Positions 1 through 5,438 of a DNA stretch of 19,298 nt are shown here, in pieces (the stretch's first letter is position 1; each line of letters starts with the position of its first letter). Under the pieces are notes generated by a model. It was not told where the DNA came from, did not search any database, and was given only the letters and a program-made list of their open reading frames with translations. A program made the translations under genes and the position numbers. The stretch comes from VGWG01 sp964580075 (GTDB lineage: Bacteria; Verrucomicrobiota; Kiritimatiellia; RFP12; JAAYNR01), in NCBI GenBank assembly GCA_964580075.1, contig CAZOJL010000057.1, forward strand, positions 1-19,298, read 5' to 3'.

Positions 1-291
1 CCCCAATCGCCCGTCCCCATTCATCGGCATTCTGCCTTCGTGCCTTCGTATCTTCGTGTGAAGCAGGGTTGACAGAAGGCCCGACAAGGATTGCGACAAT
101 GATCGGGACCACGCATCGACCGTAATCCTCGCCCGTACTCGTCGACCGGGCTAGCGCTTTCGGTCTACGAGTACGGGCGACCCGTCTTCGCGCTCCGCGC
201 TACGCCGTGGCACGCGAGTACGGTCTGCGATTAGGCGCGAAGCGATGGGTAGGGCGACGGCGTCCTGCCGCGCCGCAGGCCAATGGGTGAG
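1..291. repeat. Intergenic repeat R1, left copy
   Basis: This stretch is closely matched, with small insertions and deletions, by 2226-2496 on the other side of the ATPase gene. Shared landmarks in the same order are CCCCAATCGCCCGTCCCC, the GAAGCAGGGTTGACAGAAGG block, the GGTCTACGAGTACGGGCGAC block and the terminal GCCGCAGGCCAATGGGTGAG. It contains a palindrome with 16-bp arms (132-147 against 162-177, 15 of 16 pairing). Reading frames here have no recognisable protein, so I see it as a non-coding dispersed repeat. Copy number elsewhere in the genome cannot be seen from this window. Confidence 0.75.
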
Positions 292-294
292 AAA

Positions 295-343
295 CGCCCA
301 ACAACCAACGCCCAACGCCCAACAACCAACGCCCAACAACCAA
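295..343. repeat. Heptamer-based tandem repeat (CGCCCAACAACCAA)
   Basis: Three copies of the 14-mer CGCCCAACAACCAA lie at 295-308, 316-329 and 330-343, with a half unit CGCCCAA at 309-315. The underlying period is 7 bp. A remnant of the same sequence is seen near 1980-1996, just before the second R2 copy, so the array and R2 seem to travel together. It is non-coding low-complexity DNA. Confidence 0.8.
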
Positions 344-432
344 GGCCCGCCCACAGAGAGTTGGCCACAGAAGGCACATAAATCACAAAAAATGCTTTTG
401 TGTCTTTTGTGCTTTTTGTGGCCATCCAAAAA
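342..432. repeat. Intergenic repeat R2, left copy, with long palindrome
   Basis: This matches 1996-2077 nearly base for base, except that this copy has 9 extra bases (CTTTTTGTG). Within it, 363-423 is an imperfect palindrome: 28-nt arms with 23 of 28 positions pairing and a 5-nt loop. The repeated palindrome resembles REP or MITE-type elements, but no transposase or target-site duplication is visible. It lies just beyond the 3' end of the minus-strand ATPase gene and could end its transcript or protect the mRNA end, which is inference. Confidence 0.7.
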
Positions 433-474
433 TGGGATGAAGCCCCGTCCCAAGCGCCTCAAGAAGATGGCCTG

Positions 475-1704
475 CTACGAGCGAAGGCCCTGCGCGTCAG
501 CGTCTCCGTTGATCCAATGGGATGCGGGTTCAGAAAAGAACTCGGCCAGTGGGATGCCCTGCGCTCCGACGAGAAGTTGGCGATGAACGTCAAAGCTTCT
601 GGCAAAGGCGGCCATGCCTGGCAGAGTCGTTTCCTTTTGGCCGCTCTTGACTTCGATCCCAACCACTTTCCTTCCTGTCGAGAGAACGAAGTCCACTTCG
701 CGATTGCTGTCGAACCAGTAGCTTACGTCAATGCCTGTCCCGGCCGAGCTGTTCAGAAGATGCGCCCCGACGGCCGACTCAACGAGTCTACCCCAATAGT
801 CCCGTTCCATCTGCGCGGCGGCGAAGGTTCGACCATCCAGTGCAGTCATCAGCGCCGTGTTCAGCACCTGAAGTTTTGGACTGGATGCGCGCTGTCGCAC
901 CTTCTGCCCCGAGTACTTGGACAACCCTTTCGCAAGCCCGGCGCCACCGAGCAGGTCCAGATAGTGTGCGAGAGTCACCGTGTTTCCCGCATCGTGCAAC
1001 TGGCCGAGCATCTTCTGGTAGGAAAGAATCCGGCCGGAGTATTCGCACGCCAGATGGAACATCCGCCGGAGCAGCGCAGGCTTGTCAACCCGGGTCATCA
1101 GAAGGATATCGCGTGAAAGGGTTGTCTCGATCAGGGAGTCAATGATATAGCGCCGCCAGCGGGACTCGTCTGCGATGAGCACGGCGGCCCCGGGGTAGCC
1201 CCCGAAATAGATATACTGTTCAACGGACCAGCCAAAAACGGTCCGCATCTCCGCGAAAGACCAATGCGGGACAGGGAGCAGTTCAAACCGCCCGGCCAGA
1301 CTTTCTGTAAGGCCTGTCTGAATCAGGAGCGGAGACGATCCGGATAACAGCACGCGCAAGGGAAGATCCGCTGCCGTATCCTCGTCCCAAAGGCGCTTGA
1401 CTGTCTCCGACCAACCGGGCACTTTCTGAACCTCGTCAATGGTGAGAAGGGCCGGCACCCGCGCATGGCCATCACGCGTCAGCATTCGCGCATTTTCCCA
1501 CTGCTGACTCAGCCAAGCCCGATCCTGCAAGGTGGGTTCATCGGCTGACACATAGCGCATGGGCATCGACAGTTCATCTCCGACCTGTCGGGCAAGCGTG
1601 GTCTTTCCAACCTGACGCGGACCTGAAAGAACCTGAATGAACCTTCTAGGCTCCTTAAGCCGTGTCAACAAAATATGGAACATGCTGCGCCGGAACACGT
1701 TCAT
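475..1704 (-). CDS. AAA-family ATPase with C-terminal DUF4143 domain
   Basis: This 409-residue protein belongs to the AAA_14/DUF4143 ATPases, abundant in bacteria and archaea and mostly without known function. The Walker A motif GPRQVGKTT is at residues 28-36, Walker B LLTIDEVQ at 87-93, a sensor-like VLLSGSSPL near 118-126, and a possible arginine finger at SLAGRF (about 135-140). The C-terminal part has the PD-(D/E)XK-like REVDFV (335-340) and GIEVKSG (349-355), as usual for DUF4143. The ATG at 1704 is chosen because AGGAGG sits 5 nt upstream; an in-frame GTG at 1710 overlaps that site. The gene stands alone among repeats and has its own strong promoter with symmetric operator-like sites. 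It is complete, of normal family length, and may be laterally acquired. Such genes are sometimes suspected to be selfish or toxin-antitoxin-like, which is unproven here. Confidence 0.9.
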   Translation of the reverse strand: MNVFRRSMFHILLTRLKEPRRFIQVLSGPRQVGKTTLARQVGDELSMPMRYVSADEPTLQDRAWLSQQWENARMLTRDGHARVPALLTIDEVQKVPGWSETVKRLWDEDTAADLPLRVLLSGSSPLLIQTGLTESLAGRFELLPVPHWSFAEMRTVFGWSVEQYIYFGGYPGAAVLIADESRWRRYIIDSLIETTLSRDILLMTRVDKPALLRRMFHLACEYSGRILSYQKMLGQLHDAGNTVTLAHYLDLLGGAGLAKGLSKYSGQKVRQRASSPKLQVLNTALMTALDGRTFAAAQMERDYWGRLVESAVGAHLLNSSAGTGIDVSYWFDSNREVDFVLSTGRKVVGIEVKSGQKETTLPGMAAFARSFDVHRQLLVGAQGIPLAEFFSEPASHWINGDADAQGLRS

Positions 1705-1716
1705 GAACACCTCCTG

Positions 1717-1748
1717 ATATTACTCATTGCGTTGAGTAATATAACTCA
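1717..1748. promoter_or_regulatory. Palindromic operator-like array over the ATPase promoter
   Basis: ATATTACTCA (1717-1726) and TGAGTAATAT (1733-1742) form a perfect 10-bp inverted repeat with a 6-nt spacer. A third half-site ACTCA at 1744-1748 makes a second palindrome with TGAGT at 1733-1737. The three half-sites start at 1722, 1733 and 1744, exactly 11 bp apart, about one helical turn. The central half-sites flank the -10 box. This looks like a repressor site, possibly autoregulatory; no classical regulator gene is adjacent. Confidence 0.6.
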
Positions 1749-1766
1749 TGGCGCACTTGGTGTCAA
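1738..1766 (-). promoter_or_regulatory. Sigma-70 type promoter of the ATPase gene
   Basis: Read on the minus strand, TTGACA (1766-1761) is separated by 17 nt from TATATT (1743-1738). That is a perfect -35 and a 5-of-6 -10 at ideal spacing. Transcription would start near 1731, giving a leader of about 27 nt with AGGAGG before the ATG at 1704. The -10 box lies inside the palindromic site described separately. Confidence 0.75.
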
Positions 1767-1832
1767 TGGAGAAACTGGAAAAACCCCGTAAGGAACCCCG
1801 CAAGGGACGGGCCTTGCCTCAGTCCGATTCCC

Positions 1833-1933
1833 TTCCTGTTTTCCTGATTATTAAATCACGGCGTTAAGCCCGAATGCGTTCATTCGACTCCGCCGCGCAA
1901 TTCGTAATAAATTTGAAATCAGGAAATCAGGAA
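1833..1933. repeat. Inverted repeat AATCAGGAAA-N-AGGAA
   Basis: The segment 1833-1849 and the segment 1917-1933 are inverted copies of each other, pairing at 16 of 17 positions with 67 nt between them. The right arm is itself a tandem of AATCAGGAA. No coding signal is seen in 1767-1995, which otherwise holds only this structure and GC-rich filler. Confidence 0.6.
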
Positions 1934-1995
1934 AGAGAAAAGATGGAAGCCCCGTCCCGAACAGAAGCAGGCGAAACGTCCAACGCCCAACACCC

Positions 1996-2077
1996 AAGGC
2001 CCGCCCACAGAGAGTTGGTCACAGAAGGTACATAAATCACAAAAAATGCTTTTGTGTCTTTTGTGGCCATCCAAAAA
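1996..2077. repeat. Intergenic repeat R2, right copy
   Basis: This is the second copy of the 342-432 element in the same orientation, lacking 9 nt of the right palindrome arm and carrying a few substitutions. The palindrome spans 2017-2068. Both copies follow traces of the CCCAAC tandem repeat, which supports a composite unit. Confidence 0.7.
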
Positions 2078-2120
2078 AGGGGGCAGACAAGGGACGGGCG
2101 TCAGCCCTGATCGGGGATAA

Positions 2121-2216
2121 TCTTTCTCGCAAAGCCGCCAAGATCGCCAAGACCGCCCATTTCACGGGATACAAGTCCGATTCTTTGCGCGCTTTGCGTC
2201 TTGGCGAGAAATCTTC
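2121..2216. repeat. Imperfect inverted repeat (TTTCTCGC...GCGAGAAA)
   Basis: The left arm from 2123 starts with TTTCTCGC and continues with short CGCCAAG-type motifs. The right arm ends in GCGAGAAA at about 2212 and carries the inverted motifs. Roughly 25 of 32 positions pair. It is non-coding and probably another dispersed palindromic element. Confidence 0.5.
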
Positions 2217-2225
2217 TCTTCCAAC

Positions 2226-2496
2226 CCCCAATCGCCCGTCCCCTTCCATCGGCATTCTGCCTTCGTGTGAAGCAGGGTTGACAGAAGGCCCGACAAGGAT
2301 CGCGACAAGGATCGGGACAACGCATCGACCGTACGCATCGACCGTAATCGTCGGCCGGGCTTGAGCTTTCGGTCTACGAGTACGGGCGACCCGTCTTCGC
2401 GCTCCGCGCTACGCCGTGGCACGCGAGTACGGTCTACGATTAGGCGCGTCGATTGGGAGGGCGAGCCTCCCGGCGAGCCGCAGGCCAATGGGTGAG
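2226..2496. repeat. Intergenic repeat R1, right copy
   Basis: This is the second copy of 1-291 in direct orientation. It lacks a short CCTTCGTATCTTCGTG-type insertion near 40-56 of the left copy, has a short duplication of GCATCGACCGTA near 2322-2345, and has lost the left arm of the internal palindrome while keeping GGTCTACGAGTACGGGCGAC. The order of R1 and R2 differs on the two sides of the ATPase gene, so they are not simple terminal repeats of one transposon. Confidence 0.7.
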
Positions 2497-2536
2497 CGCC
2501 TTCCCGGTGTCATGCGGTCGGTTGTCAGGGATCGCC

Positions 2537-2644
2537 CACCCTTACACGCGCACCCTTACACGTCCACCCTTACACGCCGACCCTTACACGTCTAAGCGGG
2601 TTCGTGTAAGTGTAACCGAGTAAGTGTGAACGTGTAAGTGTCCT
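2537..2644. repeat. 14-bp tandem array facing its inverted copy
   Basis: Four 14-bp units built on CACCCTTACACG lie at 2537-2550, 2551-2564, 2565-2578 and 2579-2592. After a 10-nt gap come three 14-bp units built on CGTGTAAGTG at 2603-2616, 2617-2630 and 2631-2644. The second core is the reverse complement of the first at 9 of 10 positions. The whole could fold as a long bulged hairpin. A small run of CTGAACC-type repeats follows to about 2672. The spacer-less 14-bp period does not fit a CRISPR array. Confidence 0.8.
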
Positions 2645-2720
2645 GAACGCTGAAACCTGAACCCTGAACCCTCCGCTTGCAAACCGTCCGGTTTTGCGAG
2701 CGCCACCCAAAACAATTCGG

Positions 2721-2750
2721 TTGCCTGGGCCGGTCATTCATCGCTACAAT
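2721..2750 (+). promoter_or_regulatory. Possible promoter upstream of the TAAT hairpin and araC-type gene
   Basis: TTGCCT (2721-2726) and TACAAT (2745-2750) are separated by 18 nt. The GCTACAATG context is the same as at the better tpx promoter (4522-4530). If used, transcription would begin near 2757 and give a leader of about 265 nt carrying the hexamer hairpin before the regulator gene at 3023. Evidence is by sequence only. Confidence 0.35.
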
Positions 2751-2796
2751 GGAGCCGCTGTAGGCAATGGTGCTTACTTTGTGCGCTGGTTCCGAT

Positions 2797-2945
2797 CATA
2801 ATCATAATCGTAATCATAATCGTAATCATAATCGTAATCATAATCGTAATCATAATCGTAATCTTAATCTTAATCGTAATCCATTCTCCACCAGTAGATT
2901 AAGATTAGGATTAAGATTACGATTAAGATTACGATTAGGATTAAG
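2797..2945. repeat. Hexamer tandem array folding into a 48-bp hairpin
   Basis: Fourteen hexamers of the form C(A/G/T)TAAT run from 2797 to 2880, mostly alternating CATAAT and CGTAAT for a 12-bp higher period. After a 17-nt loop (2881-2897), eight inverted hexamers ATTA(A/C/G)G run from 2898 to 2945. Folded back, 43 of 48 positions pair, and every mismatch is at the variable second base of the unit. The plus-strand frame through it reads as alternating Asn with His/Arg, an artefact of the repeat. It is AT-rich in a GC-rich chromosome and lies 78 nt before the AraC-type gene. Confidence 0.85.
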
Positions 2946-3022
2946 ATGACAAGAGCCCCTAAAGTAAGTGTCATTCGCCGCTGTTAGGTTGAACCACTGC
3001 GTCACAACCAGGAGGGTGTCGC

Positions 3023-3919
3023 GTGAAGAAAACGGAAAACGTCAAAAAGCGGCCCCTGTGGCGGGTGGCGCACGTGTTCGGCGATCCGAGCGCGCCAGCG
3101 CAGATTGTCCGAAACAAACGGCAATCCGCCACGCGGCTGCACCAGCACGAGTTCACGGAGATGGTCTTCATCCTCGGCGGCAAGGGGATGCACCTGGTGA
3201 ACGCGTCTTGCCAGGAACTCGAGACCGGCGATTGCTTCGTGATCGAGACCGGCGGAATGCATGCGTACCAGCACACCCACGCACTGGATTTGATCAACGT
3301 CCTGATCCGGCATGACGCCACGGAGCGGCTGCGGCGCGTGACCGGGAAGCTGGCCGGCTATCCGAGGCTGGTGGCGAGCCCGCCGGCCGCCGGCCACGAC
3401 TGGGTCAAACCCCGGCCCCTGACGCCGCACGAGCTGGCGGACTGCCTGCGCGTCATCGAGGAGATCGAGATGGAAGCCGCGCGCGGCGCGGCGGGCTGGC
3501 GCGACATGCAGGAGGTGCTGATTCAGGAGCTGATCATCCGCGTCTGCCGCGCGGCGGCCGTTTCGGCGAACCGCGCGCCGGACTCCCGTGCGCGGATCGA
3601 AGCCGTCATCCGGCATCTGGAGCGGAACTACGCCGATCCGATCACGCTGGCGCAGCTCGGGAAGCTCGCCTGCATGTCGGGGCGGACGTTGCAGCGCCAC
3701 TTTATCGCGGCGACGGGGGTCTCGCCCCTGCATTACCTGCTGCGGGTGCGCCTCGCGCACGCCTCGCGTCTGGTGCGCGAGACGGAGTTGACGATGACGG
3801 ACATCGGCGACCGGTGCGGCATGCCGAACAGCGCCTATTTCTCGCGGCTCTTTCACCGGTACACGGGGACGAGCCCATCGGCGTACCGGCATCACAAGGA
3901 CATCCAGAGCGTGGAATAG
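3023..3919 (+). CDS. AraC-family transcriptional regulator with cupin sensor domain
   Basis: This 298-residue cytoplasmic DNA-binding protein starts at a GTG with AGGAGG 7 nt upstream (3010-3015). The N-terminal half is a cupin AraC_binding domain, about residues 30-100, with LHQHEFTEMVF (39-49, His40 and His42), GDCFVIE (69-75) and His80. A linker of helices follows. The C-terminal HTH_18 domain covers about 190-290, with ITLAQLGKLACMSGRTLQRHF (207-227) as the first helix-turn-helix and TMTDIGDRCGMPNSAYFSRLF (257-277) as the second, then the family signature TGTSPSAYR. Regulators of this type usually bind a sugar or similar small ligand through the cupin and control carbohydrate genes. The ligand and targets cannot be named; the sugar isomerase/kinase pair at 9816-11981 is a possible but distant target. 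The unusual hairpin array lies directly upstream. Confidence 0.92.
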   Translation: MKKTENVKKRPLWRVAHVFGDPSAPAQIVRNKRQSATRLHQHEFTEMVFILGGKGMHLVNASCQELETGDCFVIETGGMHAYQHTHALDLINVLIRHDATERLRRVTGKLAGYPRLVASPPAAGHDWVKPRPLTPHELADCLRVIEEIEMEAARGAAGWRDMQEVLIQELIIRVCRAAAVSANRAPDSRARIEAVIRHLERNYADPITLAQLGKLACMSGRTLQRHFIAATGVSPLHYLLRVRLAHASRLVRETELTMTDIGDRCGMPNSAYFSRLFHRYTGTSPSAYRHHKDIQSVE

Positions 3920-3963
3920 GATGTTTGCAAGAGTGAAGTCAGAAGTTCTGCTCTTTCTAGGAC

Positions 3964-3969
3964 TATACT
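3964..3969 (+). promoter_or_regulatory. Possible -10 box before the trmL-like gene
   Basis: TATACT at 3964-3969 is a good -10 element, but no convincing -35 lies 16-18 nt upstream. If it is used, transcription begins near 3976, after the GTG at 3970, so translation would have to start further downstream. This matters for the start of the methyltransferase gene. Confidence 0.3.
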
Positions 3970-4494
3970 GTGGATCAGGAAATTACAGGCTTTTGCACCC
4001 CCCCCGAAAATGGGGGGAGCAGGTGTCTGCCGACACCCCTCCATCTGGTTCTGATCCGTCCGGAAATCCCCCACAACACCGGGGCGATCGGACGGTTGTG
4101 TGTCGGGCTGGACTGCACCCTCCACCTGATCCGGCCGCTCGGATTTCGCCTGGGTCAGGCGGAAATCCGCCGCGCGGGTCTTGACTACTGGCCGCACGTG
4201 CGGCTGACGGTACACAACGGGTGGGAGGACTATCTGGAGACGGCCCATCCGCCGCGGCTGTTTTTTGCCAGCACGCGCGGCGGCCGCTCCCTGTACGACT
4301 GCGTCTTTCAGCCCGGTGATCATCTGGCCTTCGGCAGCGAGAGCTACGGCCTGCCCGAGCCGTTTTACGACCGTTACGCCGACTCCCTTTTCCGGATTCC
4401 CATGCCCGGGCCGCACGCGCGCAGCATCAACCTCGCCAATGCGGTTGCGATCGTGGCGTATGAGGCGTTTCGTCAGATCCGCGCGGGCGGTTGA
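3970..4494 (+). CDS. tRNA (cytidine/uridine-34 2'-O)-methyltransferase, TrmL-like SPOUT enzyme
   Basis: The protein matches the TrmL/YibK family of SPOUT methyltransferases, which use S-adenosylmethionine to methylate the ribose of wobble base 34 in certain tRNALeu. Recognisable parts run collinearly with E. coli TrmL: VLIRPEIPHNTGAIGRLC (motif 1 with the NTG loop), HLIRPLGF, RRAGLDYW, LAFGSESYGLP (motif 2 of the knot) and RIPMPGPHARSINLANAVAIVAYEA (motif 3 with the knot Ser-x-Asn-Leu). Length from GTG 3970 is 174 residues, against 157 in E. coli. The first 23 or so residues have no family counterpart and cross a C8/G6 hairpin, so the true start may be downstream; a CTG at 4027 preceded by GGGGGAGCAGG would give a protein of near-family length. 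Confidence 0.88.
   Translation: MDQEITGFCTPPENGGSRCLPTPLHLVLIRPEIPHNTGAIGRLCVGLDCTLHLIRPLGFRLGQAEIRRAGLDYWPHVRLTVHNGWEDYLETAHPPRLFFASTRGGRSLYDCVFQPGDHLAFGSESYGLPEPFYDRYADSLFRIPMPGPHARSINLANAVAIVAYEAFRQIRAGG
3998..4017 (+). other. C8-GAAAAT-G6 hairpin at the start of trmL
   Basis: Eight C (3998-4005), then GAAAAT, then six G (4012-4017), can form a very stable six-pair stem with a small loop. The G side also looks like a ribosome binding site for a start near 4027. No T tract follows, so it is not a normal intrinsic terminator. It may gate translation, or the homopolymers may be an assembly or sequencing weak point. Confidence 0.5.
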
Positions 4495-4500
4495 CGACGT

Positions 4501-4529
4501 TTGCCAACAATTGGCAAGCCTGCTACAAT
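4501..4529 (+). promoter_or_regulatory. tpx promoter with overlapping palindrome
   Basis: TTGCCA (4501-4506) and TACAAT (4524-4529), each 5 of 6 to consensus, are 17 nt apart. The -35 box is the left half of a perfect palindrome, TTGCCAA-CAA-TTGGCAA (4501-4517), a likely repressor or activator site. Transcription would begin near 4536. It probably drives tpx and the two genes after it. Confidence 0.6.
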
Positions 4530-4576
4530 GCGAGGCACTTGGCTGATACTATGAGGTTTAACCAGGAGGATCAGAG

Positions 4577-5077
4577 ATGGCTACAGTGACATTCAAAGGG
4601 TCTCCCGTTTCCATTGCCGGAAATCTGCCGGCCGTTGGAAGCCGTGCGCCGGACTTCGTGCTGGCGGCAGGCAACCTGTCCGACGTGCGGTTGTCGGATT
4701 ATGCCGGCAAGACGGTGGTCTTGAGTATCTTTCCGAGCGTTGACACGCCGGTTTGCGCGGCCTCGTTGCGGCGCTTTAACGAGGCGATCGGACAGAAAGA
4801 CAACACCCTGGTGTTGTGCGTTTCGGTCGATCTTCCCTTTGCCCAGGGCCGTTTCTGCGCGGCCGAAGGGTTGCAGCACGTCGTGCCGGTATCGGCCTTC
4901 CGCAATCCCGAATTCGGCACCACCTACGGGGTGACGGTCACCGCCGGATCGATGCGGGGACTGCTGTCTCGTGCCGTCATGGTGATCAGTCCGGAGGGGA
5001 TGGTCACTTATTCCGAGCAGGTGGCCGACATTGCGCAGGAACCCGATTACACCGCGGCCCTGCAGGCTCTGGTGTGA
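4577..5077 (+). CDS. tpx: Thiol peroxidase (atypical 2-Cys peroxiredoxin)
   Basis: This 166-residue protein reduces hydrogen peroxide and organic, mainly lipid, hydroperoxides using thioredoxin. It aligns along its full length with E. coli Tpx (168 residues). The peroxidatic cysteine is Cys60 in SVDTPVCAASLRRFN, with the conserved Thr57 beside it. The resolving cysteine is Cys94 in ADLPFAQ-like context DLPFAQGRFCAAEG. The tail motif EPDYTAALQAL is also family-typical. AGGAGG lies 7 nt before the ATG. A good promoter with a palindrome sits 50-75 nt upstream, so oxidative or other regulation is plausible. In E. coli the enzyme is periplasmic despite lacking a classical signal, and none is seen here. 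The gene heads a run with a TrpR-like regulator 12 nt downstream and an aminotransferase. Confidence 0.96.
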   Translation: MATVTFKGSPVSIAGNLPAVGSRAPDFVLAAGNLSDVRLSDYAGKTVVLSIFPSVDTPVCAASLRRFNEAIGQKDNTLVLCVSVDLPFAQGRFCAAEGLQHVVPVSAFRNPEFGTTYGVTVTAGSMRGLLSRAVMVISPEGMVTYSEQVADIAQEPDYTAALQALV

Positions 5078-5089
5078 GGGAGCGGGGCA

Positions 5090-5398
5090 ATGGGTAAACG
5101 GGATGATCCGGCGGTCGGGGATGAGGCGATCCGTGCGATCGCCTCCGTCTTCGCGCGCGTCGGATCGGCCGACGAGATGCGCCGTTTCTTCAACGAGATC
5201 CTGACTGCGGCGGAGACCCGGGATCTGGCGTTGCGGTGGTTGCTGCTCCGGAAACTCAACGCAGGGCTGCCGCAACGCAAGATCGCCGATGACCTCGGCA
5301 TCAGTCTGTGCAAAATCACCCGGGGTTCCAAAATACTGAAAAACAGGAAATCGGTGACCGTGCGGCTGTTGGGGGAGGCGGTTGAAGGGGACGTGTGA
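5090..5398 (+). CDS. TrpR/YerC/YecD-family helical DNA-binding regulator
   Basis: This is a small, all-helical protein of 102 residues, close to TrpR (108 in E. coli). The core EMRRFFNEILTAAETRDLALRW is followed by the helix-turn-helix LPQRKIADDLGISLCKITRG and SKILKNRK, which match the TrpR signature (Q-R-E-L-K-x-x-L-G, then I-T-R-G-S-N-x-L-K). It is more like the YerC/YecD branch than true tryptophan repressors. It would bind operator DNA as a dimer; the ligand is unknown. It begins 12 nt after tpx and ends 40 nt before the aminotransferase ATG, so the three genes are likely co-transcribed. Pairing with an aminotransferase makes an amino acid ligand, perhaps aromatic, reasonable, but this is inference. 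The ATG has a GGGAGCGGGG site upstream. Confidence 0.85.
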   Translation: MGKRDDPAVGDEAIRAIASVFARVGSADEMRRFFNEILTAAETRDLALRWLLLRKLNAGLPQRKIADDLGISLCKITRGSKILKNRKSVTVRLLGEAVEGDV

Positions 5399-5438
5399 GC
5401 GGTGGCGCGGGCATCGGGGTGTGCGAAAGGATGGATCG

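Noticed and set aside
151..1116. Open frames over the left repeats and antisense to the ATPase gene
   Set aside because: They run through R1/R2 repeat DNA or oppose a clearly recognised gene, and their translations show no domain.
1..2496. Insertion sequence or composite transposon around the ATPase gene
   Set aside because: No transposase, terminal inverted repeats or target duplication are seen, and the repeat order on the two sides does not match mobile element ends.
2537..2945. CRISPR array
   Set aside because: Repeat units are 6 or 14 bp and directly joined with no unique spacers, and an inverted copy follows each array. No cas genes are in the window.
2767..2949. Small protein with His-Asn-Arg-Asn repeats
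   Set aside because: The frame is open only because the hexamer repeat lacks stops in it. There is no ribosome site or family similarity, and the inverted half gives unrelated Leu-Arg repeats.
3998..4017. Intrinsic terminator after the AraC-type gene
   Set aside because: The stem is strong, but no T tract follows, and a gene reads through it.
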